DNA of 64,000 nucleotides from Crocinitomicaceae bacterium. Lineage in GTDB: Bacteria; Bacteroidota; Bacteroidia; Flavobacteriales_D; Crocinitomicaceae. The notes below the pieces were generated by a model. That model made no database searches. It had not been told where the DNA came from and was given only the letters and a program-made list of their open reading frames with translations. How positions within the stretch are numbered: position 1 is the stretch's first letter; each line of letters opens with the position of its first letter. Below are positions 25,400-33,292 of the stretch, in pieces. The position numbers and the translations under genes are program-made. The DNA lies in assembly GCA_016719925.1 (NCBI GenBank), contig JADJYC010000002.1, positions 744,001 to 808,000 on the forward strand. Reading direction: 5' to 3'.

Positions 25400-26164
25400 T
25401 CAGTCAATAAGGCTTTTGAGAATGGTGTAAACGGCATCAGCATTTCCTTCATGATATCGTCTTACCCAAAACGTATAAACCCATGTTCTGTCTGAGTCAT
25501 AGGAAAAATTGACGCTGCCGTTTTTTGAATTTGATTTGCACATAAGCGGCTTTAACATGGGCCATAATTCATCTCCGTAATAATAGTTCTGATTTAGCTT
25601 GAAATATAGTTCATCCAGTTTTTTGCCGTAGTTTTTTGTGTCTTTCATGCAATCCCAGTTATTGACGAGTGTCTGGATGTAGCCACGTTCTGGCCTGCCT
25701 TCCTGCAGACAAGGGGATGCAATTTCAGTAAATAACGGACCAAACAAACTCCAAAGGCGTGTAATATTTTCTGATGAGCGGCTGATGTGACAGTGCAGAT
25801 AGGCTTTTTTTATTTCCGGTTTTTCATACAGATATCCTTCCGGATCTTTAAACTGATCATAGTAATAAGTGTAAAAATGCCACAAGTAATTACCACGGTA
25901 AGTGATCAGTTCATGACTCTCACCATTTATTTCCATCAGTTTTAAAATATGGCGGATATAGTTCTCCGGTTTTTTTTCAGTCTCTTTAGCAAATGCTATA
26001 AATTCCTGTTCCCATTCATAGCGCTCAGGATTTGATTCTTTTGTGTAATCCGGATTGTCTAATTCAAAAAGATGTTTGTCCTGAGAATAAACGCAAGACG
26101 GATAAATGATAAATCCAAAAATTAAAATCCAAAAAGTGAAAAAATATTTTCCTGAAATTTTCAT
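25400..26164 (-). CDS. Secreted protein, unknown function
   Basis: 254 residues with a signal peptide MKISGKYFFTFWILIFGFII ending before SCVYSQ. The mature part is rich in aromatic residues and helices: YEWEQEFIAFAKETEKKPEN, NYLWHFYTYYYDQFK, LYFKLNQNYYYGDELWPML, and ends VWVRRYHEGNADAVY-like. Four Cys (HCHI, SPC, DCM, MCKS) may pair. No known family recognised. The last 15 residues run close to the stop at 25400; no terminator is obvious. The start is supported by the signal peptide. Confidence 0.6.
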   Translation of the reverse strand: MKISGKYFFTFWILIFGFIIYPSCVYSQDKHLFELDNPDYTKESNPERYEWEQEFIAFAKETEKKPENYIRHILKLMEINGESHELITYRGNYLWHFYTYYYDQFKDPEGYLYEKPEIKKAYLHCHISRSSENITRLWSLFGPLFTEIASPCLQEGRPERGYIQTLVNNWDCMKDTKNYGKKLDELYFKLNQNYYYGDELWPMLKPLMCKSNSKNGSVNFSYDSDRTWVYTFWVRRYHEGNADAVYTILKSLID

Positions 26165-26215
26165 AGGACAGTTACAGTTGATCTTCCAAATTTAATAAAG
26201 AATTTCTGCTGAAAG

Positions 26216-26378
26216 TTAAAATTTGAAGAACCAGCTGCACATAGGTATCGGGAACGAAAATGATTTGTCATTATAGTCTTCAAATCCTTTTTGTCTGAAT
26301 ACTGCAATACCCGCCAAAGAAATCTGAAAGGCTCTTTTTTCTTTTGTTTGAAAACGCAAACCCGGCATTATAAAAAGT
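26216..26378 (-). pseudogene. Duplicated 3' fragment of the barrel gene at 28392
   Basis: These 163 bp repeat 28392-28554 with the same length and few changes. They encode FIMPGLRFQTKEKRAFQISL, then GIAVFRQKGFEDY and the end MCSWFFKF, the last ~52 residues of the downstream gene including its stop. No start or upstream part of that gene is present here, so it is a fragment. It forms one end of a direct repeat around the kinase/regulator pair. Confidence 0.8.
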
Positions 26379-26411
26379 CTTTGAATAATAGTTGCCGAAA
26401 CTCTGGACTTT

Positions 26412-26773
26412 CTAAGGATTGGCGCCCAAATGAGATAAGGCTTCAAGAATCGCCTCAAACATAACGGGTTTAATTAAAACTTTGCAGTTTGAAAGATTTT
26501 TGACTTCATCTTCTGCTTGCTGCATAGCATTGCCTGTGGTAATAATAACCGGCATCTCTCTGCCTGATTGCCGAATTGTTCGAACCGCTTCAATTCCATT
26601 ACTTGTTTTTAATTGACAATCTAAAATTAACGCAGCTGGTTTATGGTTTTCTAATAATGTAAACAAGGGTTCTGCATCGACAACATGTTTCACTAGAAAG
26701 CCCTTAGACTCCAACTGTTTTTTAATACCGTTGCAATAAGCAATTCATCCTCAGCTAATATAATTAAAGACAT
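26412..26773 (-). CDS. Response regulator receiver protein, one frame break
   Basis: About 120 residues when restored: a lone REC domain. Start MSLIILAEDELLIATVLK at 26773, with the acidic pair Glu8-Asp9; phospho-acceptor Asp in PAALILDCQLKTSNG; conserved Thr in VIITTGNA and Lys in KVLIKPV. The frame breaks near 26720, where a run of six A should be seven; with it the join reads VLKKQLESKGFLVKH. No output domain, so it probably signals by protein contact. Its start lies 1 bp from the stop of the histidine kinase, its likely partner. Confidence 0.8.
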
Positions 26774-26774
26774 T

Positions 26775-28173
26775 TCAGGCATGCAAAGGAATTTCAATGA
26801 AGTACACAACCGGTGATTTACTGACTAATTTTATTGCACCATTTATTTGTTCAGCAAAGGTTCTGATAAGGGTTATTCCTGTGCTCTCACTGTTCTCAAA
26901 TGAAACCTGTTCAGGAAAATTACCGGCATGATCATGATACGTTATTTGTAATTTACTGTTTTGCTGATTGAGCTCAACAACTGTTTTCGTATGATGCATT
27001 TTGGTTAAAACATGTTTGACAGAATTAGTCATAATTTCATTAAGCATCAACCCAAGAGGCATAGCTTGATTGATTTGTAACTTACTATCGGCACCCGTAA
27101 TGATTAGTTGGTGTGTTTCATCAGGCCGTACAAATTCAAATAATTTTATCAGGTAATCAAAGAGTGAAATCGTTTTGAAACTATCGCTTGCGTATAAAAG
27201 TTCATGAACAAGTGCTGTTGATTTTATACGCTTGCGACTTGCTGAAAGCGCTGATGATAGTTCGGTACTTTCTGATTTGAGTTCTTGTAATTCAAGCATG
27301 CTGGAAACAAGCGCCAAATTATTTTTAATGCGGTGATGAATTTCAGCCAATAAAATTTCTTTCTCTTTCAGAGCATTTTCGAGTTCATGTTGTTGCCTAA
27401 CTTTTTCTGTAATATTTTGCGAGAAGATATTGATGCCAACAATTTTTCCGTCGTGACTGTATATGGGGTGATAATTTGATTCATAAGATAAGAGCCCAAG
27501 CGCTGAAGAATCGAAGACCTCAACATCTGTTAGGCGCTCACCTTGAAGCACGCGGCTATAAATTTTCAACAATTTTTCATGTCTCACCGGATCAATGATG
27601 GTCAATAGCGGATCACCAGCTGAAGGCTGAATATTGGTGCTAAGTTTTACCATCCCGGCAAAAACATCATTAAATTCAAGCAAATTATAATTTGTGTCAA
27701 TTGAGCAAATAATATCCGTTGTATTGTTGATAATGGATTTTACTTTTTCAGAGACATTTGCCAAATCCAGTTCACGCTGTTTTAATAGCGAAATATCTTC
27801 GGAAACTAAAATGATGTGAGATATTTCACCAACCGGGTTTACAACCGGAACAATTTGTGTTTCAAACCATGCCCCCTGAGAATTATATTCAGATGGCTGT
27901 CCAACTATTTGAATATTTGTGACCGCTTTTGTTTTTCTTGGCTTCTGCTAATTTCTCAACGTAAAGTGCGTTGTATTCAGGAGCAACAAATTCAAAAATG
28001 GTATGTCCTAATACATTACCCTCATTATATCCTGCTTGATAGTGATTGAGAAAAAGCATGCGATATTCAAAAGGTTCTAAAACAATAACCAGTTGATGCA
28101 GTGTTTTCACCAAGGTAAAATACAATTGGTCTTTAAAACTTTCGTCGGGGTTGTATAAAGAAGAAGGTGTCAT
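26775..28173 (-). CDS. PAS-PAS sensor histidine kinase (HisKA_2 type), one frame break
   Basis: About 465 residues when restored. First PAS-like domain residues ~15-130 (LVIVLEPFEYRMLFLNHYQA, NVLGHTIFEFVAPEYN), second ~150-260 (IINNTTDIICSIDTNYNLLE, GINIFSQNITEKVRQ), then the HisKA_2 phosphoacceptor LLAEIHHRIKNNLALVSSML and a HATPase with LMLNEIMTNSVKH (N box) and STGITLIRTF. The frame shifts near 27929 (run of five A, one too many); beyond it reads AVTNIQIVGQPSEYN and WFETQIVPVVNPVGE. Cytoplasmic, no membrane segment. It forms an operon with the response regulator. The pair lies between 163-bp direct repeats. Confidence 0.85.
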
Positions 28174-28391
28174 GCAAACGGGTTATTACTAAAAGTAGCG
28201 TTTTTACATTTAGTTGACTTCATTCGGTTGGATTATCTTTTTTTGTAATGGAGTCAATAGACAGATTGTCAGCGGTGTGCGCCATTAATTTAAATACTTT
28301 GCATAAATCTCAGATCAACAAAACAGACCCTAATTGATGCCGTTCAAGATTGGCTCAAAGCACTTGCGCATTAACTAAAAATTTAAAGCGA

Positions 28392-28554
28392 TTAAAATTT
28401 GAAGAACCAGCTGCACATAGGTATAGGGAACGAAAATGATTTGTCATTATAGTCTTCAAATCCTTTTTGTCTGAATACTGCAATACCCGCCAGAGAAATC
28501 TGAAAGGCTCTTTTTTCTTTTGTTTGAAAACGCATACCCGGCATAATGAAAAGT
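28392..28554. repeat. Direct repeat, right copy
   Basis: Same 163-bp sequence as 26216-26378 with only a few substitutions. The shared block begins TTAAAATTTGAAG and ends near CCCGGCAT-AT-AAAAGT in both. This copy is the 3' end of the intact gene. Confidence 0.8.
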
Positions 28555-29519
28555 GCAAGTTGTGAAGATGGAACATTTTCAACGACATGACTGTAGGTGC
28601 CAGGAGTTCCCGGAATCCATGAATAAGGAGGGTTGGGATCATAATATCCCTGAACGGGTGCAACCAGTTCTGTTGTAGAAATGCGGCTGTAACGTGTTGA
28701 ACTGAAAATTCCAAACATAGAATCAAAAACAAGACTGGCTTTTGCTCCAACAGGTGTTATTCCCGCAATAGAAACTATAGGACCTGAAAGCATGGGTGTG
28801 CTTTTTGAAACAAATGATGCACCACTGCCTGTCCAGTATGAATCACTGTTCACATAGGTTCCTTCAGCCCAGACATTTGTTTCAAATCCTGTACTTAAAT
28901 GTGCAAATCCTCCGGCAAGCGTAAAATTCTTTTTTCTGCTCCCCACTGAAAAATTGGCAAAATACAAACCACCATATCCTCTGAAAACATTTAAATAACC
29001 AGATGTTCCAACCAAAGCGCCAATAGAAAAATTCAGTTTTTCATTTTTGGTTTTAAAAGAATATTTGCTGGACAAAATCATGGGACTCGCCATCCAGGTT
29101 GTCATTATGCCAATATTGAAATTGTCTCTTACAGCAAAATGTACTTCCGGTCCGTACAGATTTATCATCGCATAATTCTCGCCTCTTTTTATCGGCAGCG
29201 CATTTGTTGTAAAAGCATACCGTGTTGTAAATGGCCCTTCTGATTGAAACTCTCCAAATACTATTTCTTTCTGATCATGTATTGGAATGATGTTTACAAC
29301 CTCATATTTGGGGATATAAATTTTTCCCAGTTTATCTGTTTGAATCAGTAACTCTCTTCCATCATCTGACAAAACATATCCCACATATTCTCTTTTGTCG
29401 GTAAGAGTAATTACACACAGTTTGTTTTTCCATAGTGTGTCTGTTTCTACCTGTGCATGTATTGAATTACCCAACAACAAAATCAAGGCAACAATGCATG
29501 TGATTATTCGTGTTTTCAT
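28392..29519 (-). CDS. Putative outer-membrane protein, unknown function
   Basis: 375 residues with signal peptide MKTRIITCIVALILLLGNSI ending at HAQ. A small N-terminal part (CVITLTDKREYVGYVLSDDG, KIYIPKYEVVNIIP) looks like a short SH3/LSM-like strand domain; the rest alternates polar and hydrophobic residues as in a beta-barrel (FTTRYAFTTNALPIKRGENY, HFAVRDNFNIGIMTTW) and ends in Phe (SWFFKF), the usual last residue of outer-membrane barrels. Family not named. Its final 163 bp are duplicated at 26216. Confidence 0.65.
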   Translation of the reverse strand: MKTRIITCIVALILLLGNSIHAQVETDTLWKNKLCVITLTDKREYVGYVLSDDGRELLIQTDKLGKIYIPKYEVVNIIPIHDQKEIVFGEFQSEGPFTTRYAFTTNALPIKRGENYAMINLYGPEVHFAVRDNFNIGIMTTWMASPMILSSKYSFKTKNEKLNFSIGALVGTSGYLNVFRGYGGLYFANFSVGSRKKNFTLAGGFAHLSTGFETNVWAEGTYVNSDSYWTGSGASFVSKSTPMLSGPIVSIAGITPVGAKASLVFDSMFGIFSSTRYSRISTTELVAPVQGYYDPNPPYSWIPGTPGTYSHVVENVPSSQLALFIMPGMRFQTKEKRAFQISLAGIAVFRQKGFEDYNDKSFSFPIPMCSWFFKF

Positions 29520-29629
29520 ATCCAGCTAAGTTACAATCTTCAGCAGGGATTTAAATGATTTCCGTCATTTGCTGTGTTGAGTTTTTTCGAAATAGCCGGA
29601 ATACATCAAAATATTCTTCAGGATAAATC

Positions 29630-29637
29630 TAACTTTG
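29630..29637 (+). promoter_or_regulatory. -7 box abutting dxr start
   Basis: TAACTTTG, ending 4 bases before the ATG of dxr. Predicts a near-leaderless transcript. No TTG at the expected -33 distance. Confidence 0.5.
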
Positions 29638-29641
29638 TCCC

Positions 29642-30796
29642 ATGTCTTCTAAAAAGAGAATAGCGTTATTAGGTTCAACCGGCTCCATTGGCAAACAGAC
29701 TCTGGAAGTTGTTGCCGCCTATCCGGATCAATTTGAAATTTCTGTTTTAACAGCAAATAATAATGCTGATTTACTGATTGATCAGGCATTGAAATTTAAA
29801 CCCAATGTGGTGGTCATTGCCAATGAAAAATATTATCAGAGCGTATCCGAAATTCTCTGGAAGGAAGGGATAAAAACATATTGCGGTCAAAAAGCAGTAG
29901 AGGAAGTTTGTGAGATGGATGAAATTGACATTGTACTAACTGCACTTGTTGGATTTTCTGGTTTACGTCCAACTGTTAAAGCAATCAATGCAGGAAAAAC
30001 AATTGCTCTTGCCAACAAAGAAACGCTGGTTGTAGCTGGAGAAATTATTACAAAGCTGGCCAAAGAAAAATCGGTAAGTATTTATCCGGTTGACTCAGAA
30101 CACTCGGCAATTTTTCAATGTATCACCGGAGAGTTTCATAACCCCATTGAAAAAATATATCTGACCGCTTCCGGTGGTCCGTTCAGAGGAAAAAAAGCAG
30201 GTGAACTTGCCGGAATTACAAAAGCTCAGGCATTGAAACATCCTAACTGGGAAATGGGTGCAAAAATCACCATTGATTCGGCAACACTCATGAATAAAGG
30301 GCTTGAAGTAATTGAAGCAAAATGGTTATTCAATTTGAAGAGAGAGCAAATTGATGTAATAGTTCATCCGCAATCAATCATTCATTCTATTGTTCAGTTT
30401 GAAGACGGATCTATGAAAGCACAAATGGGATTGCCGGATATGAAGTTACCGATTCAATATGCGCTGACATATCCTGAAAGGTTCAAAACTGATTTCAAGC
30501 GATTCAATTTTATAAATTATCCGCAGCTCACTTTTGAAAAACCGGATCTTGAAACTTTCAGAAATCTTCAGCTGGCGTTTGATGCAATGGACATTGGCGG
30601 AAACATGCCGTGTGTTTTGAATGCAGCAAATGAAATTACTGTTGCGGCCTTTTTAAAAGATGAGATCGGATTTTTAGATATTGCACGGATTAATGAAAAG
30701 GTGATGAATGCGGTTACGGTTCAGCAAAAACTTACTGTAGAGTCGCTGGTAGATTGTGATGCTGAGGCAAGGACAAGGGCAGCTGAATTCATTTAA
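29642..30796 (+). CDS. dxr: 1-deoxy-D-xylulose 5-phosphate reductoisomerase
   Basis: 384 residues. NADPH-binding start RIALLGSTGSIGKQTLEVV; ALANKETLVVAGE; metal and substrate site PVDSEHSAIFQC with Asp-x-Glu; TASGGPFRG; flexible loop region HPNWEMGAKITIDSATLMNK; GLEVIEAKWLF; and the end region NAANEITVAAFLKDEIGFLD. The enzyme converts DXP to MEP, the committed step of the non-mevalonate isoprenoid pathway, in the cytoplasm. Length is typical and it appears complete. In many relatives an M50 protease (RseP) follows; here a cytochrome/monooxygenase gene follows instead. Confidence 0.97.
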   Translation: MSSKKRIALLGSTGSIGKQTLEVVAAYPDQFEISVLTANNNADLLIDQALKFKPNVVVIANEKYYQSVSEILWKEGIKTYCGQKAVEEVCEMDEIDIVLTALVGFSGLRPTVKAINAGKTIALANKETLVVAGEIITKLAKEKSVSIYPVDSEHSAIFQCITGEFHNPIEKIYLTASGGPFRGKKAGELAGITKAQALKHPNWEMGAKITIDSATLMNKGLEVIEAKWLFNLKREQIDVIVHPQSIIHSIVQFEDGSMKAQMGLPDMKLPIQYALTYPERFKTDFKRFNFINYPQLTFEKPDLETFRNLQLAFDAMDIGGNMPCVLNAANEITVAAFLKDEIGFLDIARINEKVMNAVTVQQKLTVESLVDCDAEARTRAAEFI

Positions 30797-30832
30797 AATT
30801 TTGCAGATATTCTCTTTTTGTATCTTTCAGAT

Positions 30833-32395
30833 ATGAAAAGACCATTACTGCTTCTCTTAACCGGAGTTATTACTTCTGTTTCCTATTCTCAAACTACCTG
30901 GAGTGATCATGCTGCACAGGTTTTTTACAATAACTGCACACAATGTCATAATCCAAACGGCATAGGTCCGTTTTCACTGCTTGATTATGCAACTGCCTAT
31001 GATTATCGCGCATCAATTAAAGATGCAGTTGAAAATAATATTATGCCGCCCTGGCCTGCTGACTCATCTTACCAGCATTATTTTCATGAGCGGATTTTAA
31101 CGCAGGCTGAACGTGATATTATTATTAATTGGGTGGATGAAGATGGCCCTTCAGGTGATTTGCTGACTGCACCACCAGCACCGGTTTATAACGGTGCTCA
31201 GATTCTTCCGGGCATTCCTGATCTGGTAATTACCATGCCAAATTATATGAGCAAGGCAACATCTGTGCAAGATGATTACGCATGTTTTTCAATTCCATCT
31301 GGTTTGCTTGCTGACAGAAAAATAAAAGCGATTGAAGTGATGGCGGGTAATCCTTCAATAGTTCACCACTGCTTAGTGTATGCTGATCCAAACGGAACAT
31401 ACGCAACAGACACAACCAGTCATACGTGTACCGGTCCGTCAACGCTTGGCTTAATTGGTGCTTATACACCGGGTGCGTCACCAACTATTTTTCCGCAGAC
31501 AAGTACTTTTTCTGCCGGTATGTCTTTAGATGCCGGATCAAATATTGTATTTGCTATGCATTATCCATCTGGCAGTTATGGTGAGTGGGATCAGACAACT
31601 GTCAATATTTATTTTTACCCTGAACCAGTTTCAAATTTCAGAGAAATTTATGCCGGACCAATTATTGAAAATTGGTCTTTTGGAATTCCTGCTGATGAAA
31701 TTGATACGGTGTATGCAGACTATGGACCTGTTGCTGCTGATATTACGTTGCTCAGTGTTTTCCCGCACATGCATTTGCTTGGAAAATATATTGACGCGTA
31801 TGGAGTAACTCCATCAAATGATACATTGCCTTTTGTGCGAATTAATCAGTGGGATTTTCACTGGCAGGAATTTTATTTCTTTCAGTATCTGAAACATATT
31901 CCGGCAAATTCTACTCTGTATGGAACAGCGGTGTATGATAATACAACGGGCAACATGCACAATCCAAATGATCCGCCAATTGACGTGTATGCCGGATTGA
32001 ATACAACGGATGAAATGTTTCTGGTGTATTTTCATTTTATGATCTATCAGAGCGGTGATGAGTTGATTAATGCAGACAGCTTGAACAATGTCTTTTTGGG
32101 TCAGCAGGAATTTGTTCTGAATGAGCCAGGAAAAATAAACGTGTTTCCAAATCCGACAAAAGGAGATGTAACACTCAGATATAGTTTAAATGAGTCCGGT
32201 TTTGTGAGTATTTATGTCTATGATATCAACGGCCGGTTAGTAAAAATATTAACCAGAGAAAATCAGTCAGCCGGAGAGCATACTATTAACTGGGATGGAA
32301 AAGATGAGGATGGAAATGAATCCAACGCCGGAGTCTATTTTTATTCTGCTATCTTGAATGGCCAGCAGCTTTCGGGTAGAATAGTAAAAATGTAA
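30833..32395 (+). CDS. Secreted c-type cytochrome / copper type II monooxygenase-like protein with T9SS-type tail
   Basis: 520 residues from the ATG at 30833 (MKRPLLLLLTGVITSVSYSQ, signal peptide). A heme-c motif CTQCH near residue 36 with a later MPPW Met region forms a small cytochrome domain; the main part matches copper type II ascorbate-dependent monooxygenase domains: NPSIVHHCLVYADP (His-His), VFAMHYPSGS, VFPHMHLLGKYIDAYG (His-Met-His) and late FHFMIYQSGDE. From about residue 430 a C-terminal domain with INVFPNPTKGDVTLRYSLNE, then FlgD-like SAGEHTINWDGKDEDGNESN. Likely exported or attached to the surface through T9SS. Substrate unknown. A small membrane protein follows 4 bp later. Confidence 0.8.
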   Translation: MKRPLLLLLTGVITSVSYSQTTWSDHAAQVFYNNCTQCHNPNGIGPFSLLDYATAYDYRASIKDAVENNIMPPWPADSSYQHYFHERILTQAERDIIINWVDEDGPSGDLLTAPPAPVYNGAQILPGIPDLVITMPNYMSKATSVQDDYACFSIPSGLLADRKIKAIEVMAGNPSIVHHCLVYADPNGTYATDTTSHTCTGPSTLGLIGAYTPGASPTIFPQTSTFSAGMSLDAGSNIVFAMHYPSGSYGEWDQTTVNIYFYPEPVSNFREIYAGPIIENWSFGIPADEIDTVYADYGPVAADITLLSVFPHMHLLGKYIDAYGVTPSNDTLPFVRINQWDFHWQEFYFFQYLKHIPANSTLYGTAVYDNTTGNMHNPNDPPIDVYAGLNTTDEMFLVYFHFMIYQSGDELINADSLNNVFLGQQEFVLNEPGKINVFPNPTKGDVTLRYSLNESGFVSIYVYDINGRLVKILTRENQSAGEHTINWDGKDEDGNESNAGVYFYSAILNGQQLSGRIVKM

Positions 32396-32399
32396 AAAC

Positions 32400-32714
32400 A
32401 TGGTGATCAATCTGATTATTCTTGCATTGATTGTAGGTGTTGTAATTGGATTAAACCTGGTTGCACTTGTACCGCTTTTTGTGATTCAGGTTGTGTTGAA
32501 ATTTGGGTTTTTCAGAAATGGAAAACTGAGTTATGAAAAGTATGAGTTTACAGACACTCACAACAGAACAACCACTAAAAGCCGCTATATCTTCAGAGGC
32601 GAAAACAATTTTAAGGATACCTGTACAGGAAAAATTACGGTGATTATGATCGCAATCAGCGTAGCAATTTTAGAGTTGCTTGCAGTTGGTATTTATTTTA
32701 TTGGATCACATTAA
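32400..32714 (+). CDS. Small two-TM membrane protein, unknown
   Basis: 104 residues. Two hydrophobic segments, 3-35 (IILALIVGVVIGLNLVAL) and 80-101 (ITVIMIAISVAILELLAVGI), with a basic soluble loop between (SYEKYEFTDTHNRTTTKSRY). It starts 4 bp after the monooxygenase gene, so co-transcribed. No family recognised. Converges on the zinc-knuckle gene with a 2-bp gap. Confidence 0.6.
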   Translation: MVINLIILALIVGVVIGLNLVALVPLFVIQVVLKFGFFRNGKLSYEKYEFTDTHNRTTTKSRYIFRGENNFKDTCTGKITVIMIAISVAILELLAVGIYFIGSH

Positions 32715-32716
32715 AA

Positions 32717-33187
32717 TTACGGACAGATAATTTCACCCGTTCCGTTACATTTCGGGCAGGTGCCTTTCCACAATTTTCCTCCTTCCCCTCCACACATGTT
32801 GCAAATAAATTTTCCGAGTTGACCACAACTATGGCAGTTGTATGAACCTTTGCCTTCACAGTTGGCGCATACCATTTCTTCGATTCCATCTCCTCCGCAG
32901 ACACCACAGGTTTCTCCGTTGATTTTTCCATACCCGTTACATTCTCTGCAAGGAAGTTGAGCAATTCCGGTTTCGTTGCAGCGATGGCAAGGTTCCTGTC
33001 CATCACCGTCACAGGTGTTGCAGGTATTGTATCCTTTGGTACAAAAATCACAATCCCTCCATTCAGTTGGGACTGGGTTTAGTCCTTCCCCATTGCATGT
33101 TGGACATACGCATTTTTCCTGTGCAAATAATTGTTGTGTTGAGATGAGTCCAAAAAGAAAAAGGAACAGAATATATTGAGTTTTCAT
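32717..33187 (-). CDS. Secreted protein with DnaJ-type CxxCxGxG zinc knuckles
   Basis: 156 residues from the ATG at 33187 (MKTQYILFLFLFGLISTQQL, signal peptide, then FAQEKC). Nearly the whole mature part is a chain of Cys pairs: CVCPTCNGEG, CDFCTKGYNTCNTCDGDG, CHRCNETG, CRECNGYG, CGVCGGDG, CANCEGKG, CHSCGQLG, CNMCGGEG, CPKCNGTG. This is the zinc-binding repeat of DnaJ type I, here exported and without a J domain. The knuckles could bind unfolded protein or metal outside the cytoplasm (inference). The longer in-frame start at 33244 has no signal logic. Confidence 0.75.
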   Translation of the reverse strand: MKTQYILFLFLFGLISTQQLFAQEKCVCPTCNGEGLNPVPTEWRDCDFCTKGYNTCNTCDGDGQEPCHRCNETGIAQLPCRECNGYGKINGETCGVCGGDGIEEMVCANCEGKGSYNCHSCGQLGKFICNMCGGEGGKLWKGTCPKCNGTGEIICP

Positions 33188-33292
33188 AACTGATAATTTG
33201 TACCAAGTTACAGGGGTTAAATTCACCATACAACCGTTTAGCAAAAGGTCATAGGTTCACTTGACAAGAATCAGTTTTTTGAATTTGCAGTG

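Noticed and set aside
26216..26458. Separate 80-residue gene
   Set aside because: Its N-terminal half is random sequence read in another frame of the response regulator, and its C-terminal half is the duplicated gene fragment.
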